This document shows positions 37,867 to 46,232 of a stretch of DNA of 64,000 bases, piece by piece (positions within the stretch are counted from its first letter, which is position 1; each line of letters starts with the position of its first letter). The translations under genes and the position numbers were made by a program. This stretch comes from M55B127 sp034521955 (GTDB taxonomy: Bacteria; Bacillota; Halanaerobiia; Halanaerobiales; M55B127). The DNA is taken from positions 62,001 through 126,000 of the forward strand of contig JAXHLT010000006.1 of assembly GCA_034521955.1 (NCBI GenBank). Reading direction: 5' to 3'. Under the pieces are notes generated by a model. That model did not search any database. It worked only from the letters and a program-made list of their open reading frames with translations, and was not told the origin of the DNA.

Positions 37867-38187
37867 ATGAGTAAAAAACCGGTTGAAGTAAACGATGGTA
37901 ATTTTAGAAGAGAAGTTATAAAATCAGATGTACCTGTATTAGTTGACTTTTGGGCTGATTGGTGTGCACCCTGTAAGATGGTTGCTCCAGTAGTTGAAAA
38001 GATTGCTAGAGAACATGCTGGTGAAATTAAAGTTGCAAAACTAAATGTAGATGAAAACCAATCAACAGCTTCTAGATATAATGTAATGAGTATTCCTACT
38101 TTAATTATCTTTGAAGATGGTAAAGAAAAAGACAGAGTAGTTGGATATGCTCCGAAAAAGAAATTGGTTTCTAAATTAGGCTTATAA
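37867..38187 (+). CDS. trxA: thioredoxin
   Basis: 106 residues, single thioredoxin fold with the canonical WCAPC active site near residue 36 and cis-Pro in VMSIPTL. General cytoplasmic disulfide reductase, which could supply electrons to CcdA (33 kb region) and peroxidases. AAGGAGG site, strong terminator downstream. Confidence 0.95.
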   Translation: MSKKPVEVNDGNFRREVIKSDVPVLVDFWADWCAPCKMVAPVVEKIAREHAGEIKVAKLNVDENQSTASRYNVMSIPTLIIFEDGKEKDRVVGYAPKKKLVSKLGL

Positions 38188-38210
38188 TAAAAAATAAATA
38201 AATTTTGTTT

Positions 38211-38238
38211 AAAATAGCAGGGTTTCCTGCTATTTTTT
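38211..38238 (+). terminator. terminator of pdo-trxA
   Basis: AATAGCAGG (38213-38221) pairs with CCTGCTATT (38226-38234), followed by T residues. Confidence 0.9.
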
Positions 38239-38346
38239 TAATTTTATTATAAAAATTTCATATATATAGTGAATTTTTTTATCAGTTATGATATAATTCT
38301 TTGTATAATAATTAAGCCATGATAATAATTTTTAAGGAGTGGTATC

Positions 38347-38754
38347 TTGAAAAAGGTCCTAATCATTCATTCTAAAGAGGGAGACCTAAAAGATATAACA
38401 CAAGGGATTGCTAAAGGTTTAAAAGAAAATGGTCATCAAGTAGATATCCTTGATACTAAAGACTCCGGGAGACCTGTCACCTTTTTTCCATATGATCTTG
38501 TAATAGCTGGAGCACCGACCAAAGGTATATTCAGAGGCAAGATTCCCGCTGATTTAGGTGAAATTTTAAAAGACTGTAAAAGGACTGGCGGACAAGATGC
38601 AATGGCATTTGTTACTCCCAGATTCTTTGCGACCAATAAAGCTTTAAAAAAAGTCATGGGCGAATTAGAAAAACTAGGATGTATCGTAATTGATTTTAGA
38701 ATAATAAAAAACGCAAAAGAAGCAACTGACTTTGGAAAAAACATAAAACTATAA
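38347..38754 (+). CDS. flavodoxin-like protein
   Basis: 135 residues, flavodoxin-like alpha/beta fold. The N-terminal strand-loop VLIIHSKEGDLKDIT stands where FMN phosphate binds, followed by DLVIAGAPTKGIFRGKIP and a C-terminal helix. It lacks the classic TxTGxT pattern, so FMN binding is plausible but not certain. TTG start behind AAGGAGTGG. It is flanked by terminators on both sides, hence a single-gene unit. Confidence 0.7.
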   Translation: MKKVLIIHSKEGDLKDITQGIAKGLKENGHQVDILDTKDSGRPVTFFPYDLVIAGAPTKGIFRGKIPADLGEILKDCKRTGGQDAMAFVTPRFFATNKALKKVMGELEKLGCIVIDFRIIKNAKEATDFGKNIKL

Positions 38755-38767
38755 ATTTGTACATACT

Positions 38768-38793
38768 GCCACAGTGAAAACTGTGGCTTTTTT
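38768..38793 (+). terminator. intrinsic terminator
   Basis: GCCACAG (38768-38774) pairs with CTGTGGC (38781-38787), followed by T6. Confidence 0.9.
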
Positions 38794-38824
38794 GGAATTA
38801 TAATATTAGGTGAGGTATGATATC

Positions 38825-39271
38825 ATGAAACAAGTAAAGATAAGAATACTAAATAAGCAAACTTTTCCTGATGGTCGAAAAGAAAAGATAAAACATGAAG
38901 GGAAAGGTAAGTATCATTTTAAAAATGATAAACATTATCTAGTTTATAATGAAAACAATCAAGGTTTAGAGGATGTTGAAACTATTTTAAAGTTTAATGA
39001 AGAAAAAAGCAGAGTTTTAATGCAGAGGTCTAAACCAAGAGAAACCAGACAGGTTTTTGATGTTAATGAAAGTTGCTTATTTGAATATGCAATTGGCAGA
39101 CACAAGATGAAGTTTTTAACAGAGACTAAATCACTTAAAATAGAAACTTCTAAAAACAAAGGTATTATAAAAATAAAATACAACTTACTTCAAAACCAAG
39201 AAATTTTTGCAGAGAACAGTTTAAAGGTTGAATATAGTTTTATAGATGAGGAGTGTAGTAAAAATGGTTAA
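38825..39271 (+). CDS. ywiB: DUF1934 beta-barrel protein, YwiB-like
   Basis: 148 residues, mostly beta, matching the lipocalin-like DUF1934 family (KHYLVYNENNQGLEDVETILKF is characteristic). Function unknown. The neighbouring argS is a conserved partner in Firmicutes, and here the two overlap by 8 bases. ATG 38825 has GAGGT 8 bases upstream; an in-frame GTG at 38810 precedes that site. Confidence 0.8.
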   Translation: MKQVKIRILNKQTFPDGRKEKIKHEGKGKYHFKNDKHYLVYNENNQGLEDVETILKFNEEKSRVLMQRSKPRETRQVFDVNESCLFEYAIGRHKMKFLTETKSLKIETSKNKGIIKIKYNLLQNQEIFAENSLKVEYSFIDEECSKNG

Positions 39272-40928
39272 AAATATGGTTGAAAAGATAGAAAACAAAT
39301 TAATAGAAACTATTAAACAGTCACTTATAACTTCATTAAAGCAAGAAAATATAGAAGTTGAAGAGATTCCCAGTATCAAAGTAGAAGTGCCTCGTGAGAA
39401 AGAACACGGTGATTACGCGACAAATATAGCAATGGTTATGGCTAAGGTTTTTAAAAAAGCTCCACGTCAAATTGCAGAACAGTTAAAACAAAACATTGAT
39501 TTAGAGATTATTGAAGAGGTTTCAATAGCTGGACCCGGATTTATCAACTTTACTTTAAAAAATGACTGGCTTTATGAAACAATAGAATTAATTGATGAGC
39601 TTAAAGAAGACTATGGAAAAACAGATACAGGTAAAAATAAAAAGGTATTAATTGAATTTGTGAGCGCAAATCCAACCGGACCTTTACATGTTGGACACAG
39701 CAGAGGTGCTGTTGTAGGAGATATGACAGCTAATATAATGGATGAAGCAGGCTATGATGTTACAAGAGAATATTATTTTAACGATGCTGGTAATCAAATA
39801 GATCTATTAGCTGATTCTACATTAATTAGATATAAACAACTTTTTGATATAGATGTAGAGCTTCCTAAAAATGCTTACCATGGTGAATACTTAATAGATA
39901 TTGCAAAACAGTTAAAAAAGGAACATGGTAAAAATCTTTTAGAACAAGATGAAGATGAGCAGATAAAGATCTGTAAAGAATTCTCTTTTAAAAAATTAAA
40001 ATCTAAGATAGAAGATGACTTAAACTACTTCGGTATTAAATTTGATAACTGGTTTTATGAAAGCACCTTACATAATGGAGAAATAAAAGAAGCTATAGAT
40101 ATCTTAAAAGAAAAAGGATATATTTACAAAAAAGAAGATGCTTACTGGTTTAAATCAACAGAGTTTGGTGATGATAAAGACCGTGTAATTATAAAATCTG
40201 ATGGTGCATTAACTTACCTGGCAGCAGATATAGCATATCATTTAGATAAAATTCAACGTGGATATGATAAGTTAATTAATGTATGGGGAGCAGACCATCA
40301 CGGTTATATAGACAGAGTGAAGGCAGCTATCCAAGCTTTAGGATATAAAAAAGATCTATTAGAAATTATTATTGTGCAACTTGTTAATTTAGTAAGAGAT
40401 GGAAAAAAGGTTCCGATGTCCAAAAGGGCGGGAGAATTTGTTACTATGGAAGATGTAATTAATGAAGTTGGTAAAGATGCAGCCCGTTATTTCTATATAA
40501 TGAGAAGTTCGGACAGCCATTTTGACTTTGACTTAGAGTTAGCTAAAGAAGAATCAAGCAACAATCCGGTCTATTATATTCAGTATGCACATGCCCGTAT
40601 TTTTAGTATTTTAGAAAATGCTGAGCAGTATGATTTAAAAAATATTGATTTAAGTTACTTACAAAAAGAAGAAGAGTTAGACTTAATTAAATTAATGGCT
40701 CGTTATCCAGAGGTAATAAAAGACAGTGCTGAAAACAGACAACCCCATATCCTGGCAAATTATGCTTATGATTTGGCAAATGCATTCCACGTTTTTTATA
40801 ACAAATGTCAGGTAATATCAGATGATGAAAAGATGAACAAAGCACGGCTTAAATTGGTTGTTTCATTACAGCAGGTCTTAAAAAATATGTTTAAAGTACT
40901 TGGAATATCGGCACCGGATCAGATGTAG
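39264..40928 (+). CDS. argS: arginyl-tRNA synthetase
   Basis: 554-residue class Ia synthetase. An N-terminal Add1 domain precedes the HIGH motif HVGH in SANPTGPLHVGHSRG (near residue 125). A KMSKS-type VPMSKRAGEF lies near residue 385, and a DALR anticodon-binding domain closes the protein. ATG 39264 is preferred because AGGAG (39249-39253) lies 10 bases before it; an ATG at 39246 overlaps that site. It starts inside the DUF1934 gene, implying translational coupling. Confidence 0.96.
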   Translation: MVKNMVEKIENKLIETIKQSLITSLKQENIEVEEIPSIKVEVPREKEHGDYATNIAMVMAKVFKKAPRQIAEQLKQNIDLEIIEEVSIAGPGFINFTLKNDWLYETIELIDELKEDYGKTDTGKNKKVLIEFVSANPTGPLHVGHSRGAVVGDMTANIMDEAGYDVTREYYFNDAGNQIDLLADSTLIRYKQLFDIDVELPKNAYHGEYLIDIAKQLKKEHGKNLLEQDEDEQIKICKEFSFKKLKSKIEDDLNYFGIKFDNWFYESTLHNGEIKEAIDILKEKGYIYKKEDAYWFKSTEFGDDKDRVIIKSDGALTYLAADIAYHLDKIQRGYDKLINVWGADHHGYIDRVKAAIQALGYKKDLLEIIIVQLVNLVRDGKKVPMSKRAGEFVTMEDVINEVGKDAARYFYIMRSSDSHFDFDLELAKEESSNNPVYYIQYAHARIFSILENAEQYDLKNIDLSYLQKEEELDLIKLMARYPEVIKDSAENRQPHILANYAYDLANAFHVFYNKCQVISDDEKMNKARLKLVVSLQQVLKNMFKVLGISAPDQM

Positions 40929-40956
40929 ATAAATAAATTGAAAGGAGTTGTAAATT

Positions 40957-42564
40957 TTGACAAAGTATATTTTTGTAACAGGTGGAGTAGTATCTGCTTT
41001 AGGAAAGGGTATAACGGCGGCCTCCCTGGGAAGGCTGTTAAAAAGCAGAGGTTTAAATGTAAGTATCCAGAAGTTTGACCCCTATATAAATGTAGACCCG
41101 GGAACAATGAGTCCATATCAACATGGAGAAGTATTTGTAACCCGTGATGGTGCAGAGACCGATTTAGACTTAGGGCATTATGAGAGGTTTATAGATGAAG
41201 ACTTAACAAGTAATAATAATGTAACTACAGGACAGATTTATGGTTCAGTTATTGCAAAAGAAAGAAGGGGTGATTACCTGGGAGCAACAGTTCAGGTGAT
41301 CCCACATATTACTGATGAAATTAAAGAAAGAATAACAAGAGTTGGAAAAGAAACAGATGCAGATGTAGTAATTACAGAAATTGGTGGTACAGTAGGTGAT
41401 ATTGAAAGCCAACCTTTTATGGAGGCAATCAGACAGCTTAAGAGTGATTTGGGTAAACAAAACATATTTTACCTTCACTGTACTCTTGTCCCATATATTA
41501 AGACAGCCGGTGAGTTAAAAACAAAACCAACTCAACATAGTTTAAAAGAATTAAGAGGAATCGGTATTCAACCTGATGCATTAATCTGTCGTTCAGATCG
41601 TGAATTGACCAAAGAAGTTAAGGATAAGATTTCTCTTTTTGGAGATATTGAAAAAAGAGGAGTTATTCAAGTTGTTGATGCTGACCATATTTATGAAGTT
41701 CCATTAATGATAGAAAGAGAAGGTTTAGCTGAAATAGTAATAGAAAAACTTGAACTTGAAGATAGAGTAAAAGCCCCTAACCTTGATGAATGGAAAAACA
41801 TGGTTAGTTCTATGAAAAAACTTTCAAAAGATGTAACTATAGCTATTGTAGGTAAGTATGTTGAACTCCCTGATGCATATATTAGTATAAATGAATCGCT
41901 TAGTCATGCTGGTGTAGCAAATGATAGTAATGTAAATGTTAAATTTATCTATTCAGAAGATCTAGAAGACAGTCCAGATATGGATAAAGTCTTTAAAGAT
42001 GTGGATGGAATTTTAGTACCAGGTGGATTCGGACAGCGTGGTATTGAAGGTAAGATCAATGCAGTAAAGTATGCTAGAGAAAACAAGATCCCTTATTTCG
42101 GGATCTGTTTAGGAATGCAGTGTGCTGTGATTGAATATGGGCGAAATGTTTTAAATTATGAAGATGCCAACAGTTCTGAATTTGATCCAGAAACTTCACA
42201 TCCTGTAATAGATTTAATGCCTGAACAAAAGGATATTGAAGATATGGGTGGTACAATGAGGTTAGGTATCTATCCCTGTAGACTTGGAAAAAATACAGAA
42301 AGCAAGAAACTTTATTCAGATGAGATAGTATATGAAAGACATCGACACCGTTATGAATTAAATAACCAGTATCGCAATGAATTAAAATCAGCTGGTATGG
42401 TTATGGCAGGTGTTTCACCAGATGAAAAATTGGTAGAGATAGTCGAAATAAAGGACCATCCCTGGTTTGTGGGAACACAGTTTCATCCTGAGTTTAAATC
42501 AAGACCAAACAGACCTCATCCTTTATTTGTAGGGTTTGTTAAAGCAGCTTTAAATTATAGATAA
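40957..42564 (+). CDS. pyrG: CTP synthase
   Basis: Makes CTP from UTP, ATP and glutamine. The N-terminal synthase domain begins TKYIFVTGGVVSALGKGI, and the C-terminal class I glutaminase domain has the nucleophile in FGICLGMQCAV and the His-Glu pair in GTQFHPEFKS. 535 residues is the standard length. TTG start behind AAAGGAG. In Bacilli rpoE (delta) usually sits just before pyrG; it is absent here. Confidence 0.97.
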   Translation: MTKYIFVTGGVVSALGKGITAASLGRLLKSRGLNVSIQKFDPYINVDPGTMSPYQHGEVFVTRDGAETDLDLGHYERFIDEDLTSNNNVTTGQIYGSVIAKERRGDYLGATVQVIPHITDEIKERITRVGKETDADVVITEIGGTVGDIESQPFMEAIRQLKSDLGKQNIFYLHCTLVPYIKTAGELKTKPTQHSLKELRGIGIQPDALICRSDRELTKEVKDKISLFGDIEKRGVIQVVDADHIYEVPLMIEREGLAEIVIEKLELEDRVKAPNLDEWKNMVSSMKKLSKDVTIAIVGKYVELPDAYISINESLSHAGVANDSNVNVKFIYSEDLEDSPDMDKVFKDVDGILVPGGFGQRGIEGKINAVKYARENKIPYFGICLGMQCAVIEYGRNVLNYEDANSSEFDPETSHPVIDLMPEQKDIEDMGGTMRLGIYPCRLGKNTESKKLYSDEIVYERHRHRYELNNQYRNELKSAGMVMAGVSPDEKLVEIVEIKDHPWFVGTQFHPEFKSRPNRPHPLFVGFVKAALNYR

Positions 42565-42600
42565 TTTAATATAAATATGAGTGGACTAAGGAGGAAAATA

Positions 42601-43368
42601 ATGAGTGAAAATTATGTAGAGGTAGAGTATACTCCACCTATAGCAACGATTATTTTATCAAGACCAGATGTCTTGAATGCCTATAATGAAGAATTACTGG
42701 ACCAGTTAGAAAAAACAGAAAAAGAACTCTTTAATGATGAAAAAATTAAAGCCGTTATTATTACAGGTAAAGGTGAAAAGTCTTTTTCTGTTGGGGCTGA
42801 TATTGAACTATTGGAAAAACTTGATGATAAGCAGGCAGAAAGAATTGCTAAAAAAGGTAAAAGAATATGTGACTTAATTGAAGAAACTGAAAAAGTTGTT
42901 ATTGCAGCTGTAAATGGTTATGCTTTAGGTGGTGGAATGGAAATTACTTTAGCTTGTGATTTAAGACTTGCGAGTACTAGAGCAAGGTTTGGACAACCTG
43001 AAGTAAGTCTTGGTTTAATACCAGGTTTTTCTGGTACACAAAGATTACCCAGAATTTTGGGTATCGGAAGAGCTAAGGAACTTCTTTTTACAGGTAATAT
43101 AATCGATGCAGAAGAAGCTTTTGAAATAGGTTTAGTAAATAAACTGGTTACTCCTCGCGATCTATTAAAGGAAACAAAAGCAATGGCTAAAAGAATTACT
43201 GACCAGTCTTCAAGAGCCGTTGGAAAGATAAAACAGGCTATAAATTATGGCTATATTCACGGACGTGAAAAGGGCAAAGAGTTTGAAACCAATTCATTTA
43301 AAGAAAGTTTCAATGATGAAGACCATATGAAAAGAATTAAAAAAATGAAAGATAAACTTAATAAATAG
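42601..43368 (+). CDS. enoyl-CoA hydratase/isomerase (crotonase) family protein
   Basis: 255 residues. The oxyanion-hole motifs are KSFSVGADIELL and VNGYALGGGMEITLACD, followed by the catalytic-region GQPEVSLGLIPGFSGTQRLPRILG, which keeps the Glu of true hydratases. It probably hydrates short-chain enoyl-CoA, but the partner genes of a butyrate or beta-oxidation route are not in the window. ATG 42601 follows AAGGAGG. It lies between pyrG and a HAD phosphatase, an insertion relative to the usual Firmicute order. Confidence 0.85.
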   Translation: MSENYVEVEYTPPIATIILSRPDVLNAYNEELLDQLEKTEKELFNDEKIKAVIITGKGEKSFSVGADIELLEKLDDKQAERIAKKGKRICDLIEETEKVVIAAVNGYALGGGMEITLACDLRLASTRARFGQPEVSLGLIPGFSGTQRLPRILGIGRAKELLFTGNIIDAEEAFEIGLVNKLVTPRDLLKETKAMAKRITDQSSRAVGKIKQAINYGYIHGREKGKEFETNSFKESFNDEDHMKRIKKMKDKLNK

Positions 43369-43377
43369 GTGGTTATA

Positions 43378-44107
43378 TTGAAAGATAAAAGCACAATTTT
43401 ATTTGACCTTGACGGTACATTATTACCGATTGATATGGATATTTTTATTAAAAGATATTTTAAATTACTTTCCGGCCATTTTGCTGACATCTTTGAACCT
43501 GAAGTACTTTATAGGTGTTGTTAACAAAGCGACAGAACAGATGATAAGAAATAATGGTCAAGATACAAATCAAGAAGTATTTTCTAAACACTTTTTTAAG
43601 TTGTTAAAGACAGAGGGTATTGAAACAAGTAGAGAAGAGATTTGGGATAGATTTTATGACTTTTATGAAAACAAATTCCCTACTTTAAAAAAATATTTTG
43701 AATTAGATGATTTAGGCTATAAAATGGTTGAGGCTGCAAAGGAAAAAAACTTCAATATGGTAATTGCAACCAATCCTTTATTCCCAATTGAAGCTATTGA
43801 ATCACGTTTAGAATGGATTAATCTTAATCCAAATGATTTCATGTATATAACATCTTATGAAAATATGCATTACTGTAAACCTAATATAGGATATTATAGA
43901 GAAATATTAGATAAAATTAATGGAGTTCCTCAGGACTGTGTTATGGTTGGTAATGATATGAGAGATGATATGGTTGCAAACAAAATAAAAATCAAAACTT
44001 TTCTAGCAGAAGATTTTATAGTTAAAAGAGAAGATATTGATATCAAACCTGATTGGCGTGGAAACCGCAAAGAGTTAATTGAACATATACAAGCACTGGA
44101 GGTATAA
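43378..44107 (+). pseudogene. HAD-superfamily hydrolase, frameshifted
   Basis: TTG 43378 begins a protein with the HAD nucleophile motif ILFDLDGTLLP, but that frame ends at RCC near 43520. The rest continues one base over as YFIGVVNKATEQMI, with motif II VIATNP, a KPNIGYYREILD lysine, and motif IV VGNDMRDDMVANKIK, ending at 44107. A net +1 change lies between about 43493 and 43504. The restored length is about 242 residues. The substrate is unknown; phosphatase activity is the usual role. ridA starts 3 bases downstream. Confidence 0.8.
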
Positions 44108-44110
44108 ACA

Positions 44111-44488
44111 ATGAAAAACATTATAAACACCAAGGATGCACCTGCTGCAATTGGCAGTTATTCTCAAGCTGTTGAAATTAATGGTACATTGTATATCAGT
44201 GGGCAGATACCATTTGATACAAATGGCAATATGATAACATCGTCTATTGAAGCTCAAACTGAACAGGTTTTAAAAAATATGGGTGCTATATTAAAAGAAG
44301 CCGGTGGAGATTACAGTAATGTTGTTAAAGCAACAGTTTATACAGATGACATTTCAAACTTTGAAAAGATTAACAAGGTATACCAACAATATTTTGGTGT
44401 TAAACCACCTGCAAGGGCATTTGTTGAGGTTGCTGCTCTTCCTAAAGGTGTTAATGTGGAAATTGAAGCTATAGCTGTCCTAGGATAA
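44111..44488 (+). CDS. ridA: RidA family reactive enamine/imine deaminase
   Basis: 125 residues, trimeric YjgF/YER057c/UK114 fold. Signature motifs are PAAIGSYSQAVEI, ISGQIPFD, the catalytic Arg in PPARAFVEVAALPKG, and the terminal VEIEAIAV. RidA hydrolyses 2-aminoacrylate and related imines released by PLP enzymes such as serine and cysteine deaminases, to ammonia and keto acid. GGAGG site; it is the last gene before the structured leader. Confidence 0.95.
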   Translation: MKNIINTKDAPAAIGSYSQAVEINGTLYISGQIPFDTNGNMITSSIEAQTEQVLKNMGAILKEAGGDYSNVVKATVYTDDISNFEKINKVYQQYFGVKPPARAFVEVAALPKGVNVEIEAIAVLG

Positions 44489-44507
44489 ATAGGCCGTTTT
44501 ATATATA

Positions 44508-44604
44508 CCTTAGGTTGTAATGCGTTTTGTTCTCTAATGGAGGATTTTTAACTTTATTAGAGAATTAATAACCTGAGGGGGTGAGCCCTGTTAACATTAA
44601 CAGG
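44508..44604 (+). promoter_or_regulatory. structured 5' leader of the zinc-ribbon gene (unrecognised RNA)
   Basis: Three stems are visible. A closing stem of 9 bp (44508-44516 with 44570-44578, one G-T pair) encloses a perfect 9-bp hairpin (44530-44538 with 44556-44564) whose 17-base loop contains GGAGG. Then comes a 7-bp hairpin (44587-44593 with 44598-44604) whose 3' strand ends in the AGG that would be the ribosome site for ATG 44612. No T tract follows, so any control would be at translation. It matches no riboswitch class that I recognise. Confidence 0.5.
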
Positions 44605-44611
44605 ATTGCTT

Positions 44612-45268
44612 ATGCTAATTAATAAAACCATCGAGGTTGCACTTCGTTGTCATCAGTGCGGCCGACTGGAAAAATCAAAATTTAATATATTTGAACTAAA
44701 TGATGGTAACTTCTATGCCCTCAAATGTTCATGTGGAAGTACAAAAGCCCAGATTAAAACAAAGGGAAGCAAGTACATTCAGTTTGAATACAGTTGTTTT
44801 TTATGTGATGAAAAACACCGTGTGGTATTAGATAAAAGTGATTTTTGGTCACAGGGTTCAATGAAAGATTTAAAATGTTTAAAAACTGGGCTTGAAATAG
44901 GCTATTACGGCCCTCAAGAATTAATTGATAAAGAATTGGATAAACAAAAAAGGGAATTAAATATTTTAGCTGATGAACTGGGTTTAAATGATTATCAGGA
45001 ACCCGAGATAATGTTAGAGGTTTTTAACATAATTCATGATCGTGCATCGATGGATAAATTATACTGTGAATGTGGTAGCAAAGATATTGATATTAGACTT
45101 TATTCTAGTAAGATTGAACTTAAATGTATGGACTGTGGAAGTATTATGAATATTTCTGCAGAGACAGAAAAACAGTTAAATGAGATAAAAACCAAAAGTG
45201 ATATAGTTATTAAAAATATAGAAGGATCTGAAAAGAAATGGTCTGATAATAAGTACAAGGGGGAATAA
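44612..45268 (+). CDS. zinc-ribbon protein with five Cys pairs, unknown function
   Basis: 218 residues. Five cysteine pairs are spaced along it: CHQC near residue 14, CSC near 42, CFLC near 66, CEC near 150 and CMDC near 170. They suggest two or more zinc ribbons at the two ends, separated by a charged helical middle. I do not recognise a family. It lies between a structured leader and fba, and its stop is 3 bases from the fba ATG, so both are co-transcribed. The start is uncertain: ATG 44612 has only AGG nearby, while GAGGGGGTGA at 44575-44584 could serve an in-frame CTG at 44588. Confidence 0.7.
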   Translation: MLINKTIEVALRCHQCGRLEKSKFNIFELNDGNFYALKCSCGSTKAQIKTKGSKYIQFEYSCFLCDEKHRVVLDKSDFWSQGSMKDLKCLKTGLEIGYYGPQELIDKELDKQKRELNILADELGLNDYQEPEIMLEVFNIIHDRASMDKLYCECGSKDIDIRLYSSKIELKCMDCGSIMNISAETEKQLNEIKTKSDIVIKNIEGSEKKWSDNKYKGE

Positions 45269-45270
45269 AA

Positions 45271-46125
45271 ATGGGTTTAGTACCAATGGCAGATATTTTA
45301 GAAAAAGCAAATAAAGAGTATTATGCAGTAGGCGGATTTAATATTAATAATATGGAGTTTTTACAAGGAATTATTTGGGCCGCTGAAGAGACAGATTCAC
45401 CATTAATTTTACAGGCAAGTGAGGGAGCTATTAAATACATAGGAATGGACTATGTAATGAGTATGGTTAAAGCAGCAGTAAAAGACACTCACATTCCTGT
45501 GGCATTACATTTAGACCACGGAAGTAGTTTTGATGTAATTATGAGATGTATTAGAGAAGGATTTAGTTCTGTTATGTTTGACGGATCTAAATATCCTTTC
45601 CAAGAAAATATTAAGTTAACCAAAGAAGTAGTTAAAGTTGCTCACAGTGTAGGTGTAACTGTAGAAGCTGAACTTGGTAAAATTGGTGGAGCAGAAGATG
45701 ATGTTGTAGTTGAAGATAGGGATGCCAAATTTACAAATCCTGATGAAGCAGAGGAATTTGTAGAAAAAACCGGTGTTGATGCCTTAGCAATAGCAATTGG
45801 TACAGCACACGGTGTATATAAAGGCAAACCTGAACTTGACTTTGATCGTTTAGATAAAATAAATTCTTTACTTAATATGCCTTTAGTTTTACATGGTGCA
45901 TCTGGAGTACCAGAAGAAGCTGTACGTAAAGCAGTAACAATGGGTATTAATAAAGTTAATGTTAATACTGCTTTCCAGCAGGCATTTACAGCAAAAATTA
46001 GAGAATTATTTGCTAATGATTCTAAGTTGTATGACCCAAGAAAGTACTGTGGACCTGGAAGAGATGCAATTAAAGCAAAAGTTAAAGAAAAAATTGAGAT
46101 TTTAGGTAGTAAAAACAAAGCATAG
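45271..46125 (+). CDS. fba: class II fructose-1,6-bisphosphate aldolase
   Basis: 284 residues, zinc-dependent TIM barrel of glycolysis. Zinc and active-site motifs are ALHLDHGSS near residue 78, the AELGKIGGAEDD segment near 128, IGTAHGVYK near 171, LVLHGASGVPEE near 200 and VNVNTAFQ. The length is that of the short class II group (GatY/FbaA type), so tagatose bisphosphate is a possible alternative substrate. Position before rho matches Firmicute gene order. The AAGGGGGA site overlaps the end of the zinc-ribbon gene. Confidence 0.93.
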   Translation: MGLVPMADILEKANKEYYAVGGFNINNMEFLQGIIWAAEETDSPLILQASEGAIKYIGMDYVMSMVKAAVKDTHIPVALHLDHGSSFDVIMRCIREGFSSVMFDGSKYPFQENIKLTKEVVKVAHSVGVTVEAELGKIGGAEDDVVVEDRDAKFTNPDEAEEFVEKTGVDALAIAIGTAHGVYKGKPELDFDRLDKINSLLNMPLVLHGASGVPEEAVRKAVTMGINKVNVNTAFQQAFTAKIRELFANDSKLYDPRKYCGPGRDAIKAKVKEKIEILGSKNKA

Positions 46126-46137
46126 ATATTAATTTAT

Positions 46138-46163
46138 AGGGGTATTCATCTGGATGCCCTTTT
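46138..46163 (+). terminator. weak intrinsic terminator after fba
   Basis: A 7-bp stem with two G-T pairs (about 46139-46145 with 46154-46160) is followed by TTT. Confidence 0.5.
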
Positions 46164-46232
46164 AATCCTTCCTTTTTCCTACCACTAAAACAACTTATCT
46201 AAAGAAAGTTTCTTTGAAAGGGGTAATAAATA

